A stretch of 64,000 nt of DNA from Darksidea phi (taxonomy: Eukaryota > Ascomycota > Dothideomycetes > Pleosporales > Lentitheciaceae), in the NCBI GenBank assembly GCA_030770425.1, contig JASJFT010000059.1:163486-227485 (forward strand). The letters run 5' to 3'. Shown piece by piece: positions 54,287-64,000 of this stretch; within the stretch, counting starts at the first letter, position 1; the number at the start of each line of letters is the position of its first letter. Under the pieces are notes generated by a model. It did not search any database. It saw only the letters and a program-made list of their open reading frames with translations, and was not told the origin of the DNA. The translations under genes and the position numbers were made by a program.

Positions 54287-57200
54287 GAGGAGATCGAGTG
54301 CTGGGGCTTAGAAGACAATGGATGTGAAGGCGGAAGGAATGCACAAACAAAGATCTTCTGAAGGGGAGGCGGCAGTAATTTATCTTCCCTTGAAGTTATC
54401 AACCACAAGTTCAGGATTGTAAAAGGGCCGACTCCAAATATTCAGACGCCCCCACTTGACTTGATGAGGTATCTATACTCAGTAGACATGTTTATTCGTT
54501 GAACGTGCCGCGGCGATCGCTCTGACCTGGCGCGGATATAACCATTTCGAGCAAGGAAGCAAACAAGGGTAGGCTCCACTTCCCGTATCCAGTGGGGCAC
54601 TAATCACCACGCGGCTCGTAAAATTCCCCGCGCGAACTCTGAGCAACCCTAAAAGACCTCTGTTGAAAGAAAGAACAGCGCAACAAAGCCTTTAAATATG
54701 TATTTTTCTAGTACCAAATATAAGTAGTTACACCTTATTAAAGCTCAACCAATTCAATAATTGGGTTTCAGCACTGTTTTCAAGTAGGCACATGGTAGGT
54801 TTCTTTAGTGTGCAGGAAAATCGGTAAGCTGCGTAACTAATTTCAAGCGCCGTGCTCATTTCTGCGCCACAACTTCGCGTTAGAGACTAGAGTGGCCAAT
54901 TACGCTGGCTATGGAATATTTAGACGAGCATGTACGTAACGGAGCCGCCGGACTGCTCGCCACATTGCACGGGCATGAAGGCTATGGTGGCGATCATTCA
55001 CCTCAGGACAAGCGAGGCCGCAAAAGCGCATACACTCTGGGGAATATGGACTGAGAGGGACTAAAGTCCATCTCTCGAGACATTGTGTGCGCTCGAGCTT
55101 GATAGATTAACCAGTGATACCCAAGCTGTGGACCGCGAGGCCGAATAGACTTTGCCCGATATCATCAATACCAAAGAAAGTGCAATGGGAGATCGCCGTT
55201 TCGCCAATATGACACCATGTTGGAGTAGCAAAAGCGGCTGGTATCGCAATAGAAAGGTTCTCAGCGCATCGGTTACACGGGGTGCCGGTCCAAAATGGTG
55301 ACGAGCTCTAGAGTATTAGTATCGCGATCAGCAGTATGTTCTTGAAACAGTTTATCAAAACGCTAGAGAGATAGCAGGCATTGCTAATGGCCATAGTGAG
55401 GGTGGCGAGAAGCAGATGCCTGTGGTCACCGGTCTCAAGAACAGCCTAGAACCTAGTAGGGTCGAAAATAGACAAGTTGCTCAATCAACTGTTGCACACA
55501 ACGTCGTTCTACGTTTAGCATCATTGAGCTAATTTGATCGATTCCGCTAATCGGCTCGTTGAGCAAGCCCCCCATGACTTTGGTCGGCTTGGTAGCCCAA
55601 TCATCGGAGTGGGTGACCAAAGGCAACCCGCAAGCACCGAGCCACCCGCTTGGTAGTTCGTGTCGTTTTTTAGGCGGCTGATCGATAGGGAGGCTTCGTT
55701 GATGCCCCATGAGTGTCTTCTTCTACATACCGTAAAGACTAGATCCCAGACGGCGCGAATGATGGGCAGCATGCTGTTACCGAATTCCGAGCCGGGGTGT
55801 TGTCGGTCTTAATAGGGCACCGCTTCGTATCCGTCTCCCATATCGTCAATCTTATGGTACTTAAGTTTTACGTTGGCTAATAGAGTACCAGCATACTTAA
55901 CTAATTTCGTGCCGTGCATTCTATAAGTAATGCAACCCGATCGCTCGGTTATTCCCATCCTGTGGTATATATCTTTAACCACGTTTGGTTATCTAATTCT
56001 GGGAATAGTAGCGGCTTCTTTATCCAAGGTATCGCATCCGGCCTCGCCGAAAACATTTGGTTTTTTCCATCAACAGTAGGTAATCAACAAGCGGTTTGAC
56101 GGCGGAGAATTGACTCCGAGGTTGGAACGCAAATACAGGTCCTGTTTTGTGTGAGTTAATTCATTGTCTTGATACTTGTTAGTTTTGTCAAGTCAGTGTG
56201 AAAGGTGACCTTTAATAATAAGACACTGAAGTTACTGCTCTATTGATAAATCTTAGACGCAGGCCATAGACGTGGAGCACATGCAAGCGCTCAAGCGTCG
56301 TACCTCGGTAGCGCGGCGCGTACTAACCTAGACTAGTGCGGGGCTTGGTGCAGCTACTTCCGCCTTGTCCAAGCTTTAACCCCGATGACGCCGGAGTAAA
56401 GGAATATTCTTTCTGCCTACCGACTCACAACGAAAAGCCCGTTTCGCGTTATCATTATGAATCACTGCAGCTTGTCTGGTCTCTACCTCTCAACAGCTTT
56501 TGTTCCACCTTGCAAGCTCGCCGAATTCGAATACCAGTTTTCATCAGCGTCTTTTTCTGGGGTTGATCAAATCCTCCGAGGTTTCTCCACCTTGGCTATG
56601 CTGCTTTTCGCAGGTGGCAAGCATCTACCTCGACTATAGAAGCGGAGGTATTTTCCCTCGTAGTGTCAGATCGAAGCCCGGGTCTAGTTACTGAAAAGGA
56701 GCCTCTTGTGTTTTATCAAATGGTTCTATTATCTCCAGGTCCAAGTTCGTCCTCCCCGTGATGGATGCATGAAATGATTTGAGATTTCTTTTCCCGATCC
56801 GGAAACAACGCCTTTGCGGATATTAAACAACCCCACAATGTTTTCCAGTAAATGCCCCTTGCCAAGCACTCCCTCCGGGGGATATTCATGGACGGCAAGG
56901 AATCGCGGGGGCCAACGAGCTGATCATTCGTGCTGGGCGTTCTCCATGAAGACGTCTCCTTCGCCTAGCACTAGAGGTGTCTAAGCTTCGGCGGCGGCTG
57001 CAACCGAACGGAGCGATGTTCAGCGGTTATCGCAACACCAGCGCTCCGCACCGGCATCACCCCATCTGGATAAGCAGTAAGTGAACGATACGGGGCAGAA
57101 CCATGAACACAGTCTAAGCGACCTAAACGAGCAGAATGGCCGTGAAGAGCCAGGTAATCTTCTACTCGCCTTGCTTGATGCATGTTAATCTAAAGGTGGA

Positions 57201-57418
57201 AGAACGGGGACAATCCGGCTTCGGTCGATAACCGATCCAAGACCCAAGATGCTGTACCTGCTCTCGAGGCGTGACAGAAGGGGAATGAGCCGACGAAGTC
57301 GTGCATGCAAGGGTAAAGGGAGTATATATAAGTCGTTGGGATTCGTCCTCCTCCATCATCCTTCACCAACCGAAGAGCTTCAATTGACTATTCCCCCTCA
57401 TCCTCGCACGCAATCAAA
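54287..57418. other. Long intergenic region, probably decayed sequence
   Basis: About 3.1 kb with only short, overlapping open frames and no recognisable motif. Parts at about 54890-55450 and 55450-55850 have gene-like composition but many stops, and may be degraded coding or transposon sequence. The last 100 bases, with a TATATAAG at about 57326, are the promoter of the secreted protein at 57419. Confidence 0.45.
57326..57333 (+). promoter_or_regulatory. TATA-box-like element
   Basis: TATATAAG lies about 90 bases upstream of the start codon of the small secreted protein, a usual spacing for fungal TATA elements. Confidence 0.45.
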
Positions 57419-57994
57419 ATGAAGGTCACTCTACTTGCTCTTCTTGCTCCCATTGTGGCAGCTATGTAAGCACCTAAGTCCTTGTCCTTGAGTCCGTTGG
57501 TCAAGCTGACTGATTGCGTACAGGGCTGTTCCAGCACCTGCGCCCGCGCCACTCCCAGTTCCCCAGCAGGGACCGTAAGTACACCGGTGCAACTCCATTC
57601 TAATGCAGTGTTCACTTATCATATACAGTCCAGCCTGGTTTCCCGACGTTTGGGGCTGCCGCTGCCACAGTGCGGAGAAGGACCTTCCTCTTGTTCAACC
57701 TATCTGCAGCAAAGTTGGAGGCAACGACCTAACCATCTATCCTCCGGCCCCGCCGGATCCGGTCTTGGGCAGGGTGGTTTGGGTAAGCTGTAACGCTTCT
57801 ACCAGTCTTTATAGTCCATGCTAAAATGACCGATGTAGTGCCAGAAAATATCCCTCAAGTCGGCCCCTAGGGCGAACAGATTGGCAAATGCGTTCACCGA
57901 CGCGACATGCCAGAAGGAATTTGGCGCGGGCTTCGTAGCAGAGTGTCAGAACCAGGGTAATGCGCTGTGCTTTGGCGAGGAGGAGTGTCACTAA
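57419..57994 (+). CDS. Small cysteine-rich secreted protein, effector candidate
   Basis: Four exons, 57419-57465, 57524-57574, 57629-57782 and 57839-57994, give 135 residues; all donors are GTAAG and all phases agree. The N-terminus is a signal peptide (MKVTLLALLAPIVAA) followed by a short Pro/Ala tract (PAPAPAPLPVPQQ). The mature part has eight cysteines: the CRC pair, ICSK, a Cys at the start of exon 4, TCQK, AECQ, LCF and ECH. Small size, signal peptide and even Cys count fit secreted effectors or antimicrobial-type proteins. I recognise no family. It is too fragmented to appear as one open frame, but four splices in a row without a stop make chance unlikely. Role in plant interaction is inference. 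Confidence 0.72.
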
Positions 57995-58030
57995 TTCTAA
58001 CATTACTTTTGGGATGGGGAGCCAAGCTAT

Positions 58031-58345
58031 TTAATGTACCGAACCAGTTGCAAGTAATGTAATCATATCAGAAACCCATCCGCTGGTTAGCCGTGATGAC
58101 AAAAGCAATCCGTCCAAGATTTCAGCTTGTGGCACTCCGATGGAGAAGAGGAGAGGGAAGTGTCCGCCATATTTCCTATGGACATCTTCAGACAATGGAA
58201 GTGTCTTTGGGTTTCCTATCTTCGTATAAGTCTCTGAGTCATTTATGGTAGCATAGATGTATCTCACTTCACCCGCTGAGCATGGACGCGAGGTATTAAA
58301 AGACCGAATGGCATTCTCATCTTCGAACTCGTCCCAATCAGTCAT
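58031..58345 (-). CDS. Hypothetical small protein
   Basis: 104-residue open frame with an acidic start (MTDWDEFEDEN) and no motif I recognise. It is convergent with the secreted protein at 57419, with only 36 bases between stops. It could be real or chance. Confidence 0.3.
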   Translation of the reverse strand: MTDWDEFEDENAIRSFNTSRPCSAGEVRYIYATINDSETYTKIGNPKTLPLSEDVHRKYGGHFPLLFSIGVPQAEILDGLLLSSRLTSGWVSDMITLLATGSVH

Positions 58346-59258
58346 CGAGCACTTCTCAAGTCCTAGCTAGGAAGCCAATCAAATAAGCCAAGTCGATGGA
58401 AGCTTCATCATCTATTTTCGCAGCAGTCTGTATAGGCTACTAATCCTGCAGTCATTCCGTGTAACTGTGTTAATGCGAGAACCACGCCCCCGGAATGCCT
58501 TGCGCAAGCGAAGACTTTCAAGAATAATCCATCATGTTACTGTTAACAATGATGTGGAAGGAGCAGCAAGTCTAATCCTAGCGTACGACCTAATCCGGGT
58601 ACGAGGATAGAAGGTGAAGAGTAGATTCCAGATCTGGCCACTGCATATGTTGGTGAAGGTTGGCGTCCTCATTCCACTGAAACGACAAGTCTTTCGATTC
58701 TATTGGGGATGATTGCCCTGCCAAAATCTGACAAGCTACTATGGGGCATGGTATTTAATTGTTTTAAAAGAGATACCAGGCTGTAAGAAACTTACATTTT
58801 ATTCATTTCACATCTAGTCCCCTTTGTAAGATGTTTCCACGCAGATCTTGCGCGATAAGTGGTATAACCAACACCCATGGCTCGATGCGAGACTTTATCT
58901 CCATCGAGACCGGAAACGAGGTCCTAGAACTTCGAGGCCCGAGACAAATGGAGGACGGAAAGTAAGGGAAGTGGAGTTGTTTGTGGTGGATGTAGCTACT
59001 CCATGCCTTTCGCTACGAAGATGATAATATCGCTCTAGCTGAGAGGTCTTGATTATAGCGTCCATCATGCAGCAAGCGTCTATTATGCAGCCTTCCGTAC
59101 TGGGAATGCCGTCATGTAGTAGACACCGCCATTTAGCAAATAAGTACCCCTCGTCCCTTTCACAAATATGCCTCTTGTCTCGCATTTGTGCTTGAGTTGT
59201 TCTTCGACAACACTCATCGTTTCTCGTTTCTCCTTTCCAATACCTTCAACCTTCAACA
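58346..59258. other. Intergenic region, no gene recognised
   Basis: About 0.9 kb. A 96-codon minus-strand open frame at 58895-59185 has no recognisable feature. Nothing else is supported. Confidence 0.45.
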
Positions 59259-59996
59259 ATGCTTGTCACCGTACCAAAGATGACGGTCGCTCCCGCATGC
59301 TTCGCGATGCTTAGGTCGTAAGACTAGCAAGAAAGCACGTTAGTGCCGGCAAATTCATCGATTTCGCGAAGATCGAGGCCGCAGTCAATTCTACCTCGAG
59401 CGTCCGTATGAAATTAGGTGTCGATGCCACGACGGATACGAAATACTACTTCGCCGCCGATCTCGCGCTGCGCATAGCATCCGTCAAAGCGCATACGGAT
59501 GCCAACAAACGAATCGGTGACAAGGAGTTCAAATTCGGCGACGCAGATGTCAACAAAGAACGCATCGCTTTCAAGATAGAGAAGTGCGAGGAAGAGATGG
59601 AGAATATGGCGAAGGGTATGTAGGGACCGTTCGAGGAAGCCGGTTTTCAAGAAGAAGAAGAAGGAGCTTCACGACTTGGACAGGGACCTAGAGGAGGTGG
59701 GGCGGGATGGTAAGGCGTCCGTTGATGCAGCATTCAGGGAAGACAAGATCGAGGCTATGAAAAGGGCGCTTACAGAGTGAGAGGACAATGAAGAGAAGAA
59801 GGTGGCGGAGGAGACGGGGAAAGAAGGCGAAGGCGGTAGAGAAGGAATAGGATGAGAAGGAGGCGTGGGATTCGGAGAAGAAAATCATCGGGAAGTTGGT
59901 CAAGTTCTACAAGAAGAATTCAGAGGACAGGCCTGCTGAGACAACGGAGGAGAAATCGTATCAGAATGGTGTGCAGAATGTGTAATGGCAGAGAGA
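59259..59996 (+). pseudogene. Decayed gene for a charged, coiled-coil-like protein
   Basis: Scattered frames give a Lys/Glu-rich protein: AGKFIDFAKIEAAV, then an open stretch at 59408-59623 (ATTDTKYYFAADLALR, DANKRIGDKEFKFGDADV, KCEEEMENMAKGM), followed after a frame change by KELHDLDRDLEEV and DKIEAMKRALTE. TAG and TAA stops and at least two frame changes interrupt it. Heptad-like charge spacing suggests a helical coiled coil. I do not recognise the family. The reading is consistent with an inactivated gene copy. Confidence 0.5.
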
Positions 59997-61071
59997 TACA
60001 TGTGAGGGCCAGGGAACAGACTAGAGCAGGCAGCTCGCCATGGGAATGAAGTCGTCAACGCCAGTATGTAGTGTTGGATGCTAGTTTTACAATCAATGTA
60101 CACTGGCGCTACTTTCTACTTTCCAGTCTCCAGCAAGCGCGTGTTGCTCGTCAGTGCAGTGAAAACTTGGCCCACATTGAAAGCTTCCTTTGACCGTGAT
60201 TAAAGTCCAAGATGTCATAGATGAAGCTTCGACGTCGGTGTGAAATGTTAACCAGAGCGAGTCTTCGGAGGTTGAACGGTACGAGGCCGGTCTATTCTCG
60301 TATCCACAAGTAAAGCGAGGCGTATCTAGAGGACATATGTCCAAAATCCAAAACACGTTTGTGAGTGGTGCACGATAACAGTACGACCACAGAATCCGAC
60401 CCGCGACGTCTGTCCGGAAGGTGGCATAAGACGCCAAATTCCGTGGTCGTTCAACAATCACTCCCCGATGCACTGGATAAGCCTCAAGACCCACGCCCCT
60501 GCCTTTCCCCCGTCGGCGTTAGCTTATCCAATGTGAAAAGGGGTCGTGGTCCCTTCGCCCACACCCTGTCGTCCGATGTTGTGGGCCCTGCACTCACCAG
60601 CCACAAGGCTCCCACGTGCCCGGCCTGAGTCATCCTGGCGGGCACAATAGCTTGGCTGAGCTGAGATTGTTCGCGCATCGCGCACACAGCATTAGAGAAA
60701 AGGAGCTCGTAGCACTTGTGCAAGGGGGCATACATATGGCATGAATCATTTGAGGCGTGGGAGGTGATGAAATGGCGCGTGGGATGCGCGGCGTGTTGAG
60801 GCACGGCATCGGGTGGCCGCTTTCGGATGGCAGTTAGTCAGCGTGGCGCCGTGCTTCCGTTGGGCCTGGCTTATCTGTGCATGCAACCGAAGCAACCACG
60901 CAGACCCCTGTCGTTCTGGCCGCTCTTGTGTCATCGCTGAGAAAAAGTCGATAGCTTCCCGACCCGCATCCCTTCAGCAGCATCTTCCTTCCCGCCGATC
61001 CCTACCTGTCCATTCTCCCCTCCATTCTCCCCCCATTCCCTGGAGGCCCTTTCCTGTCTGCAATTCCTTCA
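59997..61071. other. Intergenic region upstream of NADH dehydrogenase
   Basis: About 1.1 kb. The open frames at 60093-60934 overlap on both strands and have no motif. The last 100 bases are pyrimidine-rich (CT/CCC), as is usual for strongly expressed fungal promoters. Confidence 0.5.
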
Positions 61072-62915
61072 ATGGCTCCCAGTATGCGGCCGCTCGCTTC
61101 CGGCAGCCTCCTTTCGCAGCTCCAGCAGGCTGGACGCCGCTCCTATGCCACTTCCCGCCCCTCGCTCGTCGCCAACACAGCGCGATGGACGCCGCGACCC
61201 GTCTCGCACCGCATTGCGCTGCGCCAGTCCGTCCGAAAGCAGTCGACTGAGGCGCCCAAGAAGGCGCCCAAGAAGAGGTTCCGCTTCTTACGCTGGACTT
61301 GGCGGCTCACGTATCTCACCGCCATCGCCGGCACCGCATACGTGGGCTATGGCATCTGGGAAATGCGCAATCCCAGCGACCAGCATCCGCCTGATCCGAG
61401 CAAGAAAACGCTGGTGGTTCTGGGTGAGTAGCCGGCTCCAGCCCTCTGTCAATTGCCCGCGGCCGCATACTTACATGTTTCAGGCACGGGCTGGGGAGCC
61501 GTCTCCCTGCTGAAGAAGCTCGACACAGAAAACTACAACGTCGTCGTCGTCTCGCCGCGCAACTACTTCCTCTTCACGCCGCTGCTCCCGTCATGCACCG
61601 TCGGCACCATCGAGCACCGCTCCATCATGGAGCCCATCCGCAACTTCTTGCGCCACAAGAAGGCCTCCGTCCAGTACTACGAAGCCGAGGCTACCAAGAT
61701 CGATTATGAGAAGCGCGTCGTCTATATCAACGATGACTCGGAGATCAAGGGTGACGTGTCGGCGACAGAGGTGCCGTTCGATATGTTGGTCATTGGCGTA
61801 GGTGCTGAAAATGCTACTTTCGGTGCGTCGAAGAACATGATCAACACGGCCGTTTGCTAACAGGTGTAGGCATTCCGGGTGTGCGCGAAAACGGCCTCTT
61901 CTTGAAGGAGGTCGGCGACGCTCAGCGCATCCGCAACCGCATCATGGACTGCTGCGAGACGGCCGCTTTCAAGGACCAGAGCGCCGACGAGGTCAAGCGT
62001 CTGTTGCACATGGTCGTCGTGGGTGGTGGACCGACCGGTGTAGAGTTCGCTGGTGAACTGCAGGACTTCTTCAATTCGGATCTCAAGAAATGGCTCCCAG
62101 AGATCAAAGACAACTTCCACGTTACTCTGGTCGAGGCGCTGCCCAACGTCTTGCCTATGTTCTCGAAGCAGCTGATCGATTACACCGAGAAGACGTTCAA
62201 GGAGGAGACCATCACTATCCGGACCAAGACCATGGTGAAGAACGTAACCAACAAGTACATCGAGGCCGAATCCACCGGACCCGACGGCAAGAAGGTCCTA
62301 GAGAGGATCCCCTATGGTCTGCTCGTGTGGGCCACCGGAAATGCCCTTCGCCCAATCGTCAAGGATTTCATCAGCCAGATCCCCGCCCAAAAGGACTCGC
62401 GCCGTGGCCTTGCGGTGAATGAATACCTCGTCGTCAAAGGATGCGAAAACGTGTGGGCCGTCGGTGACTGCGCTGTCGCCAACTATGCACCAACCGCCCA
62501 GGTTGCTTCCCAGGAAGGTACCTGGCTCGCGCGCATGTTCAATCAAATGGCCAAAACCCAGCAGATCGAGTCAGAGCTCGCGCTCCTATCCGAGAAACAA
62601 GAGAAGGCGCCTAACAAAGAAGCTCGCGATGCCGTCTTCGACGAGATCAAAAATCTTCAGAAGCGCTTGCGCAGGGTCAAGCAGATCGGTCCCTTTGAGT
62701 ACACTCACAACGGCTCCCTGGCCTACATTGGCTCCGACAAGGCGGTTGCCGACATCTCCTGGTTGTCTGGCAACATTGCGAGCGGCGGAACCTTGACCTA
62801 CTTCTTCTGGAAGAGCGCCTACATCAACATGTGCTTCAGCACCCGCAACCGTGTCCTCGTATGCATAGATTGGGCCAAGTCCAAGGTCTTTGGTCGCGAT
62901 GTCTCGCGTGTCTGA
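61072..62915 (+). CDS. NDE1: Alternative (type II) NADH:ubiquinone oxidoreductase, mitochondrial
   Basis: Rotenone-insensitive single-subunit NADH dehydrogenase of the inner mitochondrial membrane, feeding electrons to ubiquinone without pumping protons. Three exons, 61072-61423, 61484-61822 and 61864-62915, give 580 residues, the usual length. The N-terminus is Arg/Ser-rich (mitochondrial targeting) with one membrane helix (LTYLTAIAGTAYVGYGIW), which suggests the external type. The FAD site is GTGWGA (residues 118-123), split by intron 1. NYFLFTPLLPS and EHRSIMEPIR follow. The NADH site is VVVGGGPTGVEF (281-292). WAVGDCA binds FAD again, and the C-terminus holds YIGSDKAVADISW. A charged insertion with KQEKAPNKEARDAVFDEI precedes it and contains no clear EF-hand. 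The external-type name is inferred; internal location is possible. Confidence 0.93.
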
Positions 62916-63419
62916 GCAATTCGCGCCACTCTTTGAGCATCTCGCCTTCCTACCTCTCAAAAAGTCGGTTCCTAGGCGCAATCACTTGATCCGGTCCCCA
63001 TCTTGTATGCCTCTTCCCCGTACATATACCGCTCTACAGCTTCTCTGGAGCCTTGGTTCTCATCTCTGTTTACAACTACTGTAATATTCGTCCCGGTGGC
63101 CTTTGGTAGGCTAGTGGGTGTCTCATCAGAGCTTGGAGTTTGACGGATGATAGAATTGGGATTTTCTTTTGTGTAAAATCGAAGAAAGATGATAGACTTT
63201 TTCGCTCCAAAATACAATGTACTTTTTTGAACAGGATCGTTTGTCAACATGTGTGAACGCGGAAGAAAGAAGGTGTGCTGCGTATGCGGGGAGTGGAAGG
63301 ATGGGTTTTGCAAATGTGTGGGAAGGTAGTATTAATTTGTTATAGTCGGCAAACATCTCTGGAAACAACTCGAGAGATGCTACTAGCGAGAGGTAAGATT
63401 AGACTAGGCTCTAGAGCAA

Positions 63420-63457
63420 TAGATAGATAGATAGATAGATATATACATACATACATA
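63420..63457. repeat. Tetranucleotide microsatellite AGAT/ACAT
   Basis: Tandem AGAT units pass into ACAT units. Confidence 0.9.
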
Positions 63458-63749
63458 AAGCCTTTAGGAAAACCCCCCTTTCCAAATTCCAGATATTCTC
63501 CACTACGCTCTCGTCAAGTCCCAGCTTATAAACGCTAAGTGGAAGTGAGAAAATATAGCCGGAGCACCAAGTCCCTTTGGAGATGGAATCGAGCGTGAAA
63601 GATGGTAGTGTAAGTGTGGGTTAAGTGCGGCTTTCTCAGTAATCGCACTACTGAACTTGTCCTCTAGTTATATATTTTTTTTTCTTTTTTTTTCAACTTC
63701 CTCACAGCTTTTTCTCAAGGAGATAAGGGCTGGTATTGTTGCTTTTCGG

Positions 63750-63767
63750 CTCTCTCTCTCTCTCTCT
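63750..63767. repeat. CT microsatellite
   Basis: Nine consecutive CT units. Confidence 0.9.
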
Positions 63768-63810
63768 TAAGTCCTAGAGTTTTATATCGAATGTTTCGTT
63801 CCTTATAGGG

Positions 63811-63834
63811 TCTACTCTACTCTACTCTACTCTA
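63811..63834. repeat. TCTAC pentanucleotide microsatellite
   Basis: Four full TCTAC units and a partial fifth. Confidence 0.9.
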
Positions 63835-63883
63835 ATCTATATACTACACTACTTCATCATCCTGCACTAGCATCCTGGCGGGG

Positions 63884-64000
<117 letters not shown>

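Noticed and set aside
55453..55772. Two overlapping minus-strand open frames
   Set aside because: They are short, mutually overlapping and without motif. I could not connect them to any protein family.

Overview
The window reads as nuclear DNA of a filamentous ascomycete (Pezizomycotina; Dothideomycetes is my guess, not shown by the sequence). The signs are short GT-AG introns of about 45-115 bases, several HET-domain genes, WSC and PTH11-like genes, a GST/SDR/NmrA gene set, and a LINE whose inactivating changes look like repeat-induced point mutation (RIP). No rRNA, convincing tRNA or CRISPR array was seen. Gene models come from reading splice sites by eye. Each spliced model keeps frame through its junctions, but none has transcript support.

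Layout. (1) 0-7 kb holds conserved housekeeping genes: a cytochrome-b5-fused sphingolipid desaturase, NOP16 (minus), a divergent KE4-type ZIP zinc transporter, and a small cysteine-rich membrane-anchored protein. (2) 8.3-34.6 kb is an accessory island: three large paralogous HET-like proteins in alternating orientation, two tandem paralogous membrane proteins of unknown family, AT-rich degenerate DNA, a 5'-truncated LINE with RIP-like stops, a GIY-YIG (Mug113/T5orf172-like) protein directly after it, a canonical HET protein, and another multi-pass membrane protein. (3) 35.4-46.1 kb carries a secreted WSC-domain protein and then a detoxification-like set: GST, SDR, NmrA-like protein, luciferase-domain (DUF5519-like) protein, MFS transporter and methyltransferase. 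No polyketide or peptide synthase is present. (4) 47.1-49.7 kb is a gene graveyard: a PIF1 helicase scrap, an unassigned minus-strand remnant, and a broken kinase-like gene. (5) 50-63 kb holds a PTH11/SAT4-type membrane protein, a secreted amidohydrolase, a four-exon cysteine-rich secreted protein (effector candidate), a decayed charged-protein gene and an alternative NADH dehydrogenase. The window ends in a 116-base G run that looks artefactual.

The part most likely to hold an undescribed system is the 8-21 kb island. There, three HET-like proteins with a non-canonical HET core and a conserved Cys/His segment sit beside two copies of an unrecognised membrane protein. HET domains are known triggers of fungal allorecognition cell death, so a recognition-plus-membrane-partner locus is a reasonable hypothesis, but the sequence does not prove it.
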